Source: Haplosporangium gracile (Eukaryota > Mortierellomycota > Mortierellomycetes > Mortierellales > Mortierellaceae). Taken from it: a DNA stretch of 25,000 nucleotides. Positions 8,015-17,539 of this stretch are shown one piece after another. How positions within the stretch are numbered: position 1 is the first letter of the stretch; every line of letters starts with the position of its first letter. The notes under the pieces are model-generated. The model was not told the origin of the DNA and did no database searches. It saw only the letters and a program-made list of their open reading frames with translations. Position numbers and translations under genes: made by a program. The DNA lies in contig JAAAUF010000586.1 of NCBI GenBank assembly GCA_015499985.1, positions 1 to 25,000 on the forward strand, written 5' to 3'.

Positions 8015-10711
8015 GTAGAGTCTCATGAGTCTCGTCAAAGACACTTTTCTGGAGGGGGGGTTCAGTTTCTGCATAGGAAAATGGGGCGTCGTTCCTTGCA
8101 GGCTTCGAGCTCCTCGACTTTAGCGGCGATAGAGTTGTTGCGGTACGGGTTTATTTTTAGTTTACCTCTTTTTTTACTCAAAGAAGTGCATCATGTGGCG
8201 ACGATCATCCTTAGTGAGGACGTCACCACCAGAGTGGGTTGCGTTAAGCATATATATCCCCTATGTAGTGTGAAATAAAATACCAGTCTCTTTCTTCCTA
8301 TTGACACATCGAGCATACCATTACCTATACTTTTTAGAGTAAACGGAGGCATAGAGCACCTGGGCGTTGGAGGGGAGAGAGGAGAGAGAAAGGGAGTGGA
8401 TAGCATGATGTGAGCCCACGATACTTCAGTTGTGGTGCCGGATGAGTTCCGTGGGCGAGAAAAAATAAAATAGGGATTTAGATCCACCGGTTCCCTTCCT
8501 TTTTAAAGATTTTTGTTTGTCTTCTTTTGTTTTTCTCGATCATAATAGAAAAGAAGGACACATAACCTCGATTTCTGGTCGTCATAACGGAAAAGGATAT
8601 TGAACGTGGGTACGGGGTGGTAGTGGTGGTGAGCCTCGAAAAGCATTCTTGCCTTTCTCCGAGTCCTTTAAGCAGCCGCATGTTCCACCACCTCATCTGC
8701 CGATTGCTTATCCTTGGCCTCTGAATCACATTTGCCAGGTATCTTCTCCTCCGTTGAGCAAGAAGGTATTACGGCTCGTCAGTATCATCTAAGTTAGAGG
8801 CGCTAGGAAGGTAGGCGTCAGTAACGTCAATGGAGCCGAGGAAGTCGAGTTCAGGATTCATGGATGAGTTGGGCAGAGGAAAAAATGAGGGCGGTTAGGT
8901 GTGGGAGGACGATGAGGGGAAAATACATTGATTTGATCGAAGACGATACTCACAAAAAAAGATGACAACAGACACTCTCATGAAAAAAAAAACGCGTCGT
9001 CTTTGTTACACGGAACCTCTTTATAAGAGAAGACAGAAAAGGGCAGTGCTTTTAACAGAAAAAGAATATTTGGGAGATTTCAAAACGCACGTGATAGAAA
9101 TACGGATGATTTTCTTCTTAAAAAGGATATAAATCTGCACCTATGACTGCTTGTGTAAGAAATTTATATAGCATATACTACGTGTGTAAGAAATTCATGT
9201 AGCATTTACTGCGTATATCTACCTAATGGTAAATTTCTTCCTCCTCAGTCAGGTGACTATATTTTACTTATGAATAGAGTGGAGAAACGGAGCTGTGGGG
9301 AAAAAAGTATTGCGCAATCTCAGGCCGGGACGGCATGGCAAGTGGATATATCCACTCAAGATGACATCAAATACTTTGTGAAAATGGCTGGAGTCAGCTC
9401 GATCAGGACACGAGACACGTGCTTAAGATGCAGACTACTAGTCGCTGGCATCAGGAGTGGAGAGCACTCAAAAGGGCCAAGAGGTCAATTCAGGAACGAG
9501 GGCACAGATTGGTTGGGCGCCCTCTGAACATACACAGCAACAAACCGGTCAATACTTTTTTTAAGTTTATAGCAGGATACGCGGTTACGCAGTCACAAGA
9601 TAAAGAAGGTTCACGGGATGCTACCTCCCATGGACGTCCGGACCTGTATAAGGACGACCGATGCCGACAGCGCAGTCTAGATACGGAGGACAACGAGCAT
9701 ATCTGATCGTGCTCTGAGAGCGGAGGTGCAGGAGGAGCTGTAGGAGGTTGCCCTGGACCGAGTGAACGGATGAGGAGCAATCGCCACAAGGCGTTTCACA
9801 AACAGCCACAAAGGAAGCTCGCGCCAGGAAAACAGCCATCCGAGAGATTGTCTGGAGGATGCCTAGAATCAGCGAGTGCCGCGAAGCGCTGTGGCAGGGT
9901 CGAGAGACCAGGCGAGGAGAAAGAACAGCAAAAACATTAGAAGCCGAGTACATGGACAGTCTGCCACATATACCGAGTCTCATTCTAAAAGCTCTTGCCA
10001 CGGAGTGGCGCAAGGTGTTCGTGAACATACTAGAGAGCAATACCCAGCACAGCACGTAAGCCGACTCCTTTGTCCTTACGTTGAGAAGGAGGCAGGGGAG
10101 TAGTTATGAAAACTGCGATGCGAGAGAACCGTCAATTGGGATGCGGAGAACAATATCACCCTCACTATGAAGCGAGCATACATAATTAAGGAGCAGAGGG
10201 CACGGTGCACACAAATATGTGGGTGAAAATAGATATATGGGCAGAGATTCCAAGAGGACGAGTGTCTGTGCGGACGATCCGTCGCGGAGCATGAGGAACA
10301 GCGGTGTCCAGGTGAGCAGTGCGATACTCGAGTGACCGGTTAAGTAACCATCGATTCCCTGTTGGGTTGGAGGCGCATGGATATTATAAAGAAGAGAGGC
10401 AACATGGTTACCAAGAAGTTGGAGGCGGACGACACCTATATCTCTTGAACGCGCCCCAAAAGCAACAAAGGTCGTTCGGACTCACGAAGGTCGTTCAGGC
10501 CCACTGAGGACGGGCTGTGCCATTCTCATGTGCAATGTATTGTTTAGTATACCATACTTTAGTAAGGTAGACTATGTGCAGTGTACGAGGAACACTAAGG
10601 CAACTCCACTTTTAATTGGATGATATTGATGAGCCTTCACTAACGGTCATCTTACTTTGAAAGAAAAATATTGCTTAGATGAGGAAAGTGATCAAAGAAA
10701 ATGGGGTTTAT
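8015..10711. other. Long intergenic region, no convincing gene
   Basis: Two weak coding hints exist. On the minus strand an ATG at 8861 opens 30 codons (MNPELDFLGSIDVTDAYLPS at the start) to a stop at 8769, followed by another open acidic segment in a shifted frame to about 8670. On the plus strand 9419-9706 and 9859-10059 are open, polar and basic, and could be the remains of one decayed protein. None has recognisable domains. A 31-bp tandem repeat lies at 9152-9213. Confidence 0.45.
9152..9213. repeat. 31-bp tandem duplication
   Basis: TGTGTAAGAAATTTATATAG at 9152 continues for 31 bp and is repeated at 9183-9213 with a handful of differences. An inverted trace of the same words (TAAATTTCTT) lies just downstream near 9230. 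Noncoding. Confidence 0.75.
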
Positions 10712-11833
10712 CTAATTGTTCAATCGACGAATAGCAAAGACGTATATGGGCTCAGTTGTGAGGCCAGTCGTCTTCCTCCATCGTTCGATCCTTGTTTTCG
10801 CCAGGGCCGTCCAGTTTTCAGCTCCAGTACTCTGCTGACCGAGACATACTGGGCTTTGATCGTTGTATGAATCCAATTCCCAGACATGTCCTGCAAATGG
10901 CATTATTGTGATTGTGTGGTTTGTGATGTCGTTGGTGTCATCGCTGCTGTTGCCTTCCGGTGGTCCAGCGTCAATATCCATTGATCGCCCGTGTTGGTAT
11001 TTTTCGAAGCTGTCGGAGGTCAGATCTCCCATAAAGAGTGAGTGATAAGTGTAGAACGTCTTATTATGCATAAGGGCCCGTCGATCGTCGTCCTAAATGT
11101 CAGATGATGAATGAAATGAGACTAGGCGAACTCTGCGTTGTTTTTTCTAATATCGAAAATGTAGAGTACTCTATATTAAAACCAATTAATCGCGTTTTTA
11201 AACCCTTACCGATATGTCATTGAGTATTGACGTAACAATCTCTCCGTAATGGCCTTGATTGACAACAAAATTGAAGACAGCCAGAGTTGCACATGGGCCA
11301 TTGGTGTTCTATTTTTCAAGTCATTGTATTTCAAAAAGCGGGAGAGAATAAAAAGACTGATTGTTAGATTCGAACTACGTTTTTTTTTCTAAAAAAAAGG
11401 TTTGATCCATTTCAGTCGAAGAGAAATCAAAAGAAAAAAGTAAACCTTGCCTGTAAAAAACACTGCGGTTTGACAGCACCTGTGCGTGGACGAACGACAC
11501 CCTTCTTCATTGCTGCTTCAACATGGGGGTTGCTTTCGTAACATATCAAATATGCCAGATCCGTGGTGTCATCGATGGTAGACCTAACAAAATCGTCAGG
11601 GAGCCGATCTGTCAAAAAGTACGGTTCATCCAGCCAATAGAGAAGTGTTGTGACGAGCGCTTTGGGTTGGTGAGAAAGAAAGAAAAATAGACGAGGTCAT
11701 AAGAATAAAAGAGTTTAAAGGATATTAATATCTAGCTTCTCGACATTGCTTTGAGGAAAATTAATTGATAAATAAATATATATATACCTGGCTCTATGAA
11801 GCCATTAGGCCATTCGCCAATCCTGGTAGCCAT
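10712..11833 (-). other. UCH-like catalytic region of the gene at 10712-12814
   Basis: This marks the part whose assignment is firm whatever the 5' end. From the internal ATG at 11833 it reads 244 aa over four exons, close to the 220-240 aa of minimal UCH enzymes. In this shorter numbering the catalytic residues are Gln70, Cys76, His162 and Asp177. The N-x-N-G-P-C phrase also recalls MINDY-family deubiquitinases, but the His-to-Asp spacing, the ELD motif and the P..LG...W...A...RI tail favour UCH. Confidence 0.8.
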
Positions 11834-12814
11834 GGGCAACAGGTTTGACTTCTAATCAAAGAAAATAACGAAGAAAAGGTCAAGCAGGTGCGTTATTCAA
11901 TGTTAGACAAATGTTGTCTTAATTGTTGAAAACCATTAACTGATGCTATTCCAGGCATTGACATATTCATATTTGGTACGTACAGCTACTATTCCTGATG
12001 AGGGCGTGATTGATGCTGATGCTAATGCTGATGCTGATGTCTGCAAGACACATCCTAAAACCTCAAGGACATGTATCTGTCGTTGGACTTCTTTTCGACC
12101 CTGATCGGCGGTTTGGCAAGCTTCTTGATGAACACTTATGACGGAACTCATGACCAGTGCAGCATTCGCATCGTCGAAATGTTGGTCAATCATGTTGGCT
12201 GCGTTGTTGAACAATCCTTTGGCTGATGCTGTTAACACCTGCGTAAGTACGTGGTAGAGGTTGCTGTTGGTAGTCGAAAGGGATGGTATTGGTACATGAT
12301 GCTCTGTTGCAACTAACTTTGTGATTTGGTTGAGGATGCGATGAGAGCGAGATTGATCGATGCTTAAGAATGAATTTTGTTGCGCGACGGCCGATGAAGT
12401 TGCTTGTTGGTGAGATTGAGATCGGGACGCAGCTGTAATGGTGGAAGGTGCAGTAGTGCCCTCAGCGGACAAGGTTGTAAATGTAGAAGGGTGGGGTTGG
12501 GGTGGAGTTGCAGGCGTATATGATGCTGTTGTACCCTGAACGGTCAAAGTTGCGAGCGAAGGGAGTTGAATGGACGCCAAATATTCTTCGGGTAAGAAGT
12601 CGCATCTGTTTCTATATCCTTCAAGGAAACAATTCAATAATTGCTGAGCGGTAGCGGTAGCGGTAGCTTGAGGTAGGCGGTTGTTGATGGTTGCACGGAT
12701 TGAGTTGCGGAACTGTACTTCAGATGTTGTATGGCGAATTCTCCTGTAGCGCTGCAGGATTGTGTTTAGGTCGTCCTGACTGATGTTGGTAATTGATAGA
12801 GGTTGTGCGGACAT
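10712..12814 (-). CDS. Divergent UCH-type (peptidase C12) cysteine protease with unknown N-terminal region, five exons
   Basis: Model on the minus strand: exons 12814-11984, 11851-11788, 11659-11451, 11308-11210 and 11092-10712, all in phase, 527 aa. The C-terminal part matches ubiquitin C-terminal hydrolases, which cut ubiquitin from proteins or its own precursors. CFLQNTNGPCATLAVFN gives Gln353 and Cys359, six apart as in UCH enzymes. NHTITIMPF gives His445 and HVWELDS gives Asp460, fifteen apart as in the family. Then PVCLG, a Trp and RIERW follow, as in the UCH fold. Introns are 132, 128, 142 and 117 nt; the third is GC-AG (CAG/GCAAGG). Residues 1-277 are unrecognised: a helical start, a Ser/Thr/Gln-rich linker at about 95-150 and an Ala-rich helical stretch at 160-265. 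The join of this part rests on donor GTACGT (11983) and acceptor TTTGATTAG (11852), with CTAAC upstream. Alternative: two genes, 12814-11936 (292 aa) and 11833-10712 (244 aa). Confidence 0.65.
11309..11450 (-). other. GC-AG intron in the UCH-like gene
   Basis: Minus-strand donor CAG/GCAAGG at 11450 and acceptor AAATAG ending at 11309; 142 nt, with a TCTAAC branch candidate. The GT donor four bases further on (GTTTAC) would break the frame, while the GC donor keeps Gln-Asn-Thr-Asn-Gly-Pro-Cys in frame and gives the family's Gln-to-Cys spacing. Confidence 0.7.
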
Positions 12815-13390
12815 GATGAATTGTAGCTAAATTGGGTAGAGGAAACAAAATACAGACTGGAGGTGTAGAGAATGCTTCCGATAAATAAAAATGACTGAGA
12901 GTGTGAAATAAGAGTATAAAAATGGACAGAGAGAAAAGATAGTGTTGAAAGGAAGGTGATGGAAGGGAAAAGGATGGAAAGGTCGGAGATAACGAGCCAA
13001 AAATTAAGCATACGCCGTTGCATGGTTAAGAGAATTACAATCACGTGCTGCTTGACAGTCACAACGCACTAAAACAGCGTGCAAAAACAACTCTGTCAAG
13101 AGAATTGTCACGACAGGAGATCTCTTTTTAGAATTATCCAAAACAATTAGGTAGGTGGGAACTAGATGTCAAGGCAAGGAAGATGATCTTGCATCAACAG
13201 CGGCTCGTGATTGGTGACAGGAAATAAATAATTTATGAACGGAAATAACGAATCTCCACGACAGGCTACATGCAACTGATTGGTTTGTGTATGAAGGGAT
13301 TATGAGGTGGCTATGAGGAAGAGTTAAGTGCGATGCCTCAATTGGAGTTATTACTTTGGGTTACGAAGACGACGTAGGAAGTCTTACGTC

Positions 13391-13604
13391 CATTATCCGA
13401 GCAGACGAGCCATGTCTGTGCCCTCCCAACCCTCCCTTTAGTTTAGTTTTTCTTTTGTTTTTTCTTTCTTTAGTGCTCGGTCAGAAAGATAGTGTGCAGA
13501 GATCGAGCAGGTTCATTTTTATATTTTTCTTAGTTTAGTTTCTCGAGTGCAACCAATGAAGATTGATTACACAGACATGGCTCGTCTGCCCTAGCTGGAT
13601 AATG
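13391..13604. repeat. Foldback (interrupted inverted repeat)
   Basis: CAGACGAGCCATGTCTGTG at 13402-13420 is perfectly inverted at 13570-13588 (19 bp). An outer arm CATTATCC at 13391-13398 is inverted as GGATAATG at 13597-13604. The 149-nt spacer is T-rich. No clear target-site duplication was found. It may be a MITE or an old foldback. Confidence 0.8.
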
Positions 13605-15424
13605 AGACCATTTTGCAGTTGTTCCGTGGTTGGCTCCTCTCGTTTGTTTTGTTTGCGCATTGTTGTTGCTTGCAAGTGCTGCGAGAGAAACATTCTATTT
13701 ATCTTTCTGTAAATGTACTTGTATCTGGATGGCATGATGGATTACATGGCTGTTATCAGGAACGCGTACTTTTGTCATATCGTACTCGCTTCATTTCTCT
13801 CCTTATATGCCTATTCTGTCTTACTCTCATTCAAGCTTTCTATGTTCTTGCTTCCTTCTCGATGTTTGACACCCACTTCAGAAAAGAGGAAATTTTTTTC
13901 TGGGACTTTTGCCACTGTCGTCCCCGCGACCGGTGACCACTTTCCTTTCTCTATTTTTCGCCTCTTATCCGCCCAAAAAACCTTACTTGCATTTTTTGCT
14001 TGTGGTTAAACCTTTTACTTTTTTATTTGTTTCTATTACTTTGGATTGGTTTGAGTTGTTTAGGCAATGGCGTAGTAGATGTAAAAGATAGAAAAGGAAG
14101 GATTTGCAGTTATTCAGATGTCTTCCACTCCTTGATAGGAAGATGTCATATCCTTACAACCTTGTCCAGTCTCAGTACATATTGTTAGATGATAGGAAGA
14201 GCGCTTTCAACGCGCAGTTGAAGCATAGAAACGGGATGAAAATAGGTCGGCAAGACCTCAAGGGTTCCTTCCATTGGTATTTTGGTTGTTTTCCCTTAGG
14301 CAGTGAGGGAAGTCTAACAATCGCCTCACCGTTGACCTGAAAGAAAGAAAGCAAACGAAACCAAAAAATATCTCTGCGACAGCAAAGAGGAAAATAAAAG
14401 AAGGTAAAAGAGCAAGAAAGAAGAAAAGGGTAGGTTGAGTCGTCGTGAATGAGGGAATTAAAAAAAAATAGAATTGAATGCCAGCTCAGCCCTGATGGTC
14501 CCTGATGCCTGTTAGTCTGCCACGCTGACGTGTCTCCTCCACTGACGCCTGCGGCTGTGTTTCTCCACGAAATAAAGCATGCCATTGCTTGCAAAAAATT
14601 AAGATCGTGGTAGTGATCTAATTAGGCAACCGCCCTGCCATGAACTTTTTTGGGGAAATGATACTGAGTACGGCGTGTTGTACTCTTTTGATTTGGCTGA
14701 AAGAGATAGAAAGGTGTGCTGTTGAGACCTAATTGCCCGTGAGTGGTCGACCTGCCAACGTTACTTTATTTTTGCGTACGTTACTCCGCGCCCATTCAAC
14801 ACTTTTTGCCAGCTCTATTTGCTCCATTTGGCGAACATAACAACGAACTCGAACGCCAACACAAAACATTAAGAAGGTAAGGCTGTCTAGTCAAACGCGT
14901 CATTTTAGACAGGTTTAACAGTTCGTCTTGTTATTCTCGCTATCGTATCTTCCATTAACATCGATCCAATCAAGCCACGTCCACTTGCTCCTTTTTCGAT
15001 TGCCCAATTGTCATACTCAAGTGCAGAAATACACCTCCAGAAATCAAAGCAAATGGTATGTGCAGGCGCCCGTTAACTACGTACTTTTGAGAAATGATTT
15101 CGGAGAAAGAAGAAAAGAAAGATGCTATGCGGCAGAGGAGGAGCGAAGAGACGTGTAAATTTTTTTAAAAAAAAATGCGTCCGTGTGTTGGAATCTTGTC
15201 AACGAGCTGAGAATGGAAAGAAGGAAAGAGTTGACGCCAGAAAAAAGCACATGTGAGCATGTTGCTATGGTGATAGGTTGCCAAGGATAAAGAGAGAAAC
15301 CATGAGGCGGCAAAGAGAACAAAGAGGACAGAGAAGAGGGTGAAGTGCAAGCGCAAAAATGAAGAAAGACTTTGATACGAAAGAGAAGGGTAAAAAAAGG
15401 CATGAGAAAAAGGAGCCGTGTGTC

Positions 15425-15500
15425 ATGTTGTTGTTGCTTTTGTTGTTGTTGTTGTTGCTTTTGTTGTTGTTGTTGTTGCTATTGTTGTTGTTGTTGTTTG
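15425..15500. repeat. GTT/TTG trinucleotide microsatellite
   Basis: Runs of four to five GTT units separated by GCTTTT or GCTATT. It would read as poly-Asn or poly-Cys in open frames, but these have no other support as genes. Confidence 0.9.
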
Positions 15501-15684
15501 TATATTGTAGTGTTCGACGAAAGAGAAATGAAGAATGAGAGGGAAAGAAGAAGAGAACGTGAAAAGCAAGTGATGGATGTTTATGCTTGTTATGTGATTG
15601 TTTATTGAGGACTTCACGTTGGAGATAGGACATAGATAAAGAAAAAGAGAATTAGAAAAGATTAGAGCAAAAGAGAATTATATA

Positions 15685-15749
15685 CAGAAAAGAGACACAG
15701 AAAAGAGACACAGAAAAGAGACACAGAAAAGAGACACAGAAAAGAGAGA
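15685..15749. repeat. 13-bp minisatellite, about five copies
   Basis: The unit CAGAAAAGAGACA is repeated exactly from 15685 to 15736, with a further diverged copy to about 15749, inside a purine-rich tract. Confidence 0.9.
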
Positions 15750-15866
15750 CAGAAAAGAAAAAGAAATATATCAAAGTGCGTGTGTTACATTTTCAAAGGC
15801 GTGTTCCCAGACTCTACTCTTAAAAAAAGAGGATTTTTGTATATCACGTGAGGGAGCAGCTCTAAC

Positions 15867-16287
15867 TGTCAGGAATCCCTGCTTCCCCTTAAACAGGTCC
15901 CCCTGTAGTCTTCCTGGTCACCACCTCCCCTACTGCCCCCTAGGATCCTGAGACCTGGTACGCTTCGATCCGCCTGGCCGGCTCCCCTAGACCCCGGCAG
16001 CTCCGACCTGAGAAGCTCTCCCGAGAGCTCTGATGCTCTGTCGATCCCACGACTCCGACCCTCCTGGACGTTGGCCGAACTTCCCCTCCATATAGATAGC
16101 TAGCATTACCTTAGAATTCCTTTCAGTTCCCTTTTCGTTCTCACTCATAAATATATATCATTTTCCCATAAACTTTCTCTCGTTGTTCCTGATATCCATC
16201 CTCCGCTGAACATTTCTACCTGGCCCTTCTCCTTCTCCTTCTTCTGGTTGCACCTTTGATCGCTCGTGCTGCATTTTCCCAATGACA
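15867..16287. mobile_element. Putative solo LTR of a retrotransposon
   Basis: The block begins TGTCAGGAATCCC and ends CCCAATGACA, giving inverted TGTCA/TGACA ends of LTR type over about 421 bp. It differs sharply from its neighbours: very C-rich and GC-rich from 15880 to 16090, then a TATA-like stretch (TCATAAATATATATC near 16145-16160) and a pyrimidine-rich 3' half, much like the U3-R-U5 plan. The flanking 5 bp (CTAAC left, GTCAC right) match at only three of five positions, so the duplication is not convincing. No internal retrotransposon genes adjoin it. Confidence 0.4.
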
Positions 16288-17539
16288 GTCACCCGATTCA
16301 CTTTTCAACCGAACAGCGCACGTGATCTGTTGAAGACTTGTCCCAAAAAGGGGAATTAAGTAAAAAACGACCTTTTCTTCCAGACGTTCTGTGATGGAGA
16401 TACTCTTTGGGAATGAAATTTCCAGTACTCGAAATCTTGAAGAACTGGGTCGAGACCAGAGCAGCGAGCAGATGGGTGAGCGACCAATATTTTGGCCTCT
16501 TGCTCGCTCACTTTACATGGGAAGAGTGCGAAAGAATCCCTTAAATTCAAAATTTGCTCATCCCTTGCTCGCACCACTACTACAGAGGGACTATCCTCCG
16601 CAACACATTCTTTTTCACAGACCCACAAGCTAGCTTCTTCATCACTTCTCTCTCTCTCAACTCATCGCTTTCAGATTTCTTCTTGGCCCTTGCTTTAATA
16701 CTTTTCCTAAGGAGCAAGTAACCATTACTCTTACCAAACATCCTGGTAACTGTGCGTGAAATTTAAAAAAGAACCTCATGTTATCCAACTCCAAATGAAG
16801 CAGTATAAGGTGCTGTATGTGATCAACATAGCTTAAGAAAGTATTACACGAATGCACACTAAAACGAAGGGCCAACAAAAGCAGGAGTTACTTATAGTTG
16901 GCAACTACAAGAGGAAGGCCTATGGATGGTCATGGATTGCAACGAAAAAAAAATGTATATGCAAGGCAGAAAATTGAGCGAAAAAAGGAGGGGTCAGTCT
17001 ATCTGACTTAATGAAGAGATTGATCGTGGCTCTGCCACGAATTTTCTCCTCAAATGACTAAATGAAATGTTAGAGTTTACAGTGGAGTCTGCTTTGTTAA
17101 AAGGAAAGGAGAGAGATTGACTATCTCCAATGTTGCACGAAAAAAATGCTCTATTGTCTATTGTCATGGACAGAGAATCAACACTGATTTTCGTGCTCTC
17201 AGTATCGAAAAAAAAAATAGCCGCCGCGTTTTCTAATAATGATTCTCCTCAAAACAAGCTAATGGGAGAGTGGGGAGGGTGATTGACTATGGCAACGCCG
17301 TAGCCGGTCACTTTCTCACACCTTCGAAAAGTTGGGCATTGACAGTGGACTTATTCCCTATTAGATAAGAAAGAGAGGGGAAATCTTCATCGCCTGAGTT
17401 GCGGTTCAAAATCTCTCTATTATCATTCATGGCGAGTCATATTCTTTTACAAACAAAAAATCCCAATAGCCACGGGACCCCCTAGTCCTTTTTAAGACTC
17501 AGTCGATGAAAGGTTGCTGATCCTCCCTATTTATCTGCA

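Larger units (their letters stand above)
12815..17539. other. Long intergenic region with repeats and a putative solo LTR
   Basis: No intact gene is visible in 4.7 kb. It holds a foldback at 13391-13604, a GTT-rich microsatellite at 15425-15500, a 13-bp minisatellite at 15685-15749 and a C-rich block with LTR-like features at 15867-16287. A promoter-like stretch at 14790-15060 ends in ATG followed directly by GTATGT. The minus-strand open stretch at 16356-16628 and the plus-strand one at 13613-13936 do not start with ATG or show a family. Between 17013 and 17360 several words (TTCTCCTCAAA..., ATTGACTATG..., ACAGTGGA...) recur loosely, suggesting old diverged repeats, and CGTGGC/GCCACG forms a tight hairpin at 17025-17039. 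Confidence 0.5.

Noticed and set aside
7649..8074. 141-codon open frame on the minus strand
   Set aside because: Antisense shadow of the transposase relic, which has clear family motifs on the plus strand.
9621..10055. 144-codon open frame on the minus strand
   Set aside because: No family features; composition looks like the complement of a basic, Arg-rich plus-strand stretch.
11360..11380. tRNA-like B box (AGTTCGAATCT on the minus strand)
   Set aside because: No A box, acceptor stem or cloverleaf around it; it falls in an intron of the UCH-like gene.
12766..13062. 98-codon open frame upstream of the UCH-like gene on the minus strand
   Set aside because: Starts with GTG, is very hydrophobic because of pyrimidine-rich leader DNA, and overlaps the better-supported ATG at 12814 in another frame.
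13613..13936. 107-codon hydrophobic open frame on the plus strand
   Set aside because: Begins with TTG, is driven by T-rich DNA and overlaps the foldback arm; no membrane protein family recognised.
15265..15633. Poly-Asn and poly-Cys proteins over the GTT tract
   Set aside because: They are translations of a microsatellite, with no supporting gene structure.
15685..15749. CRISPR-like array
   Set aside because: Head-to-tail 13-bp units without unique spacers, in a eukaryotic setting; this is a minisatellite.
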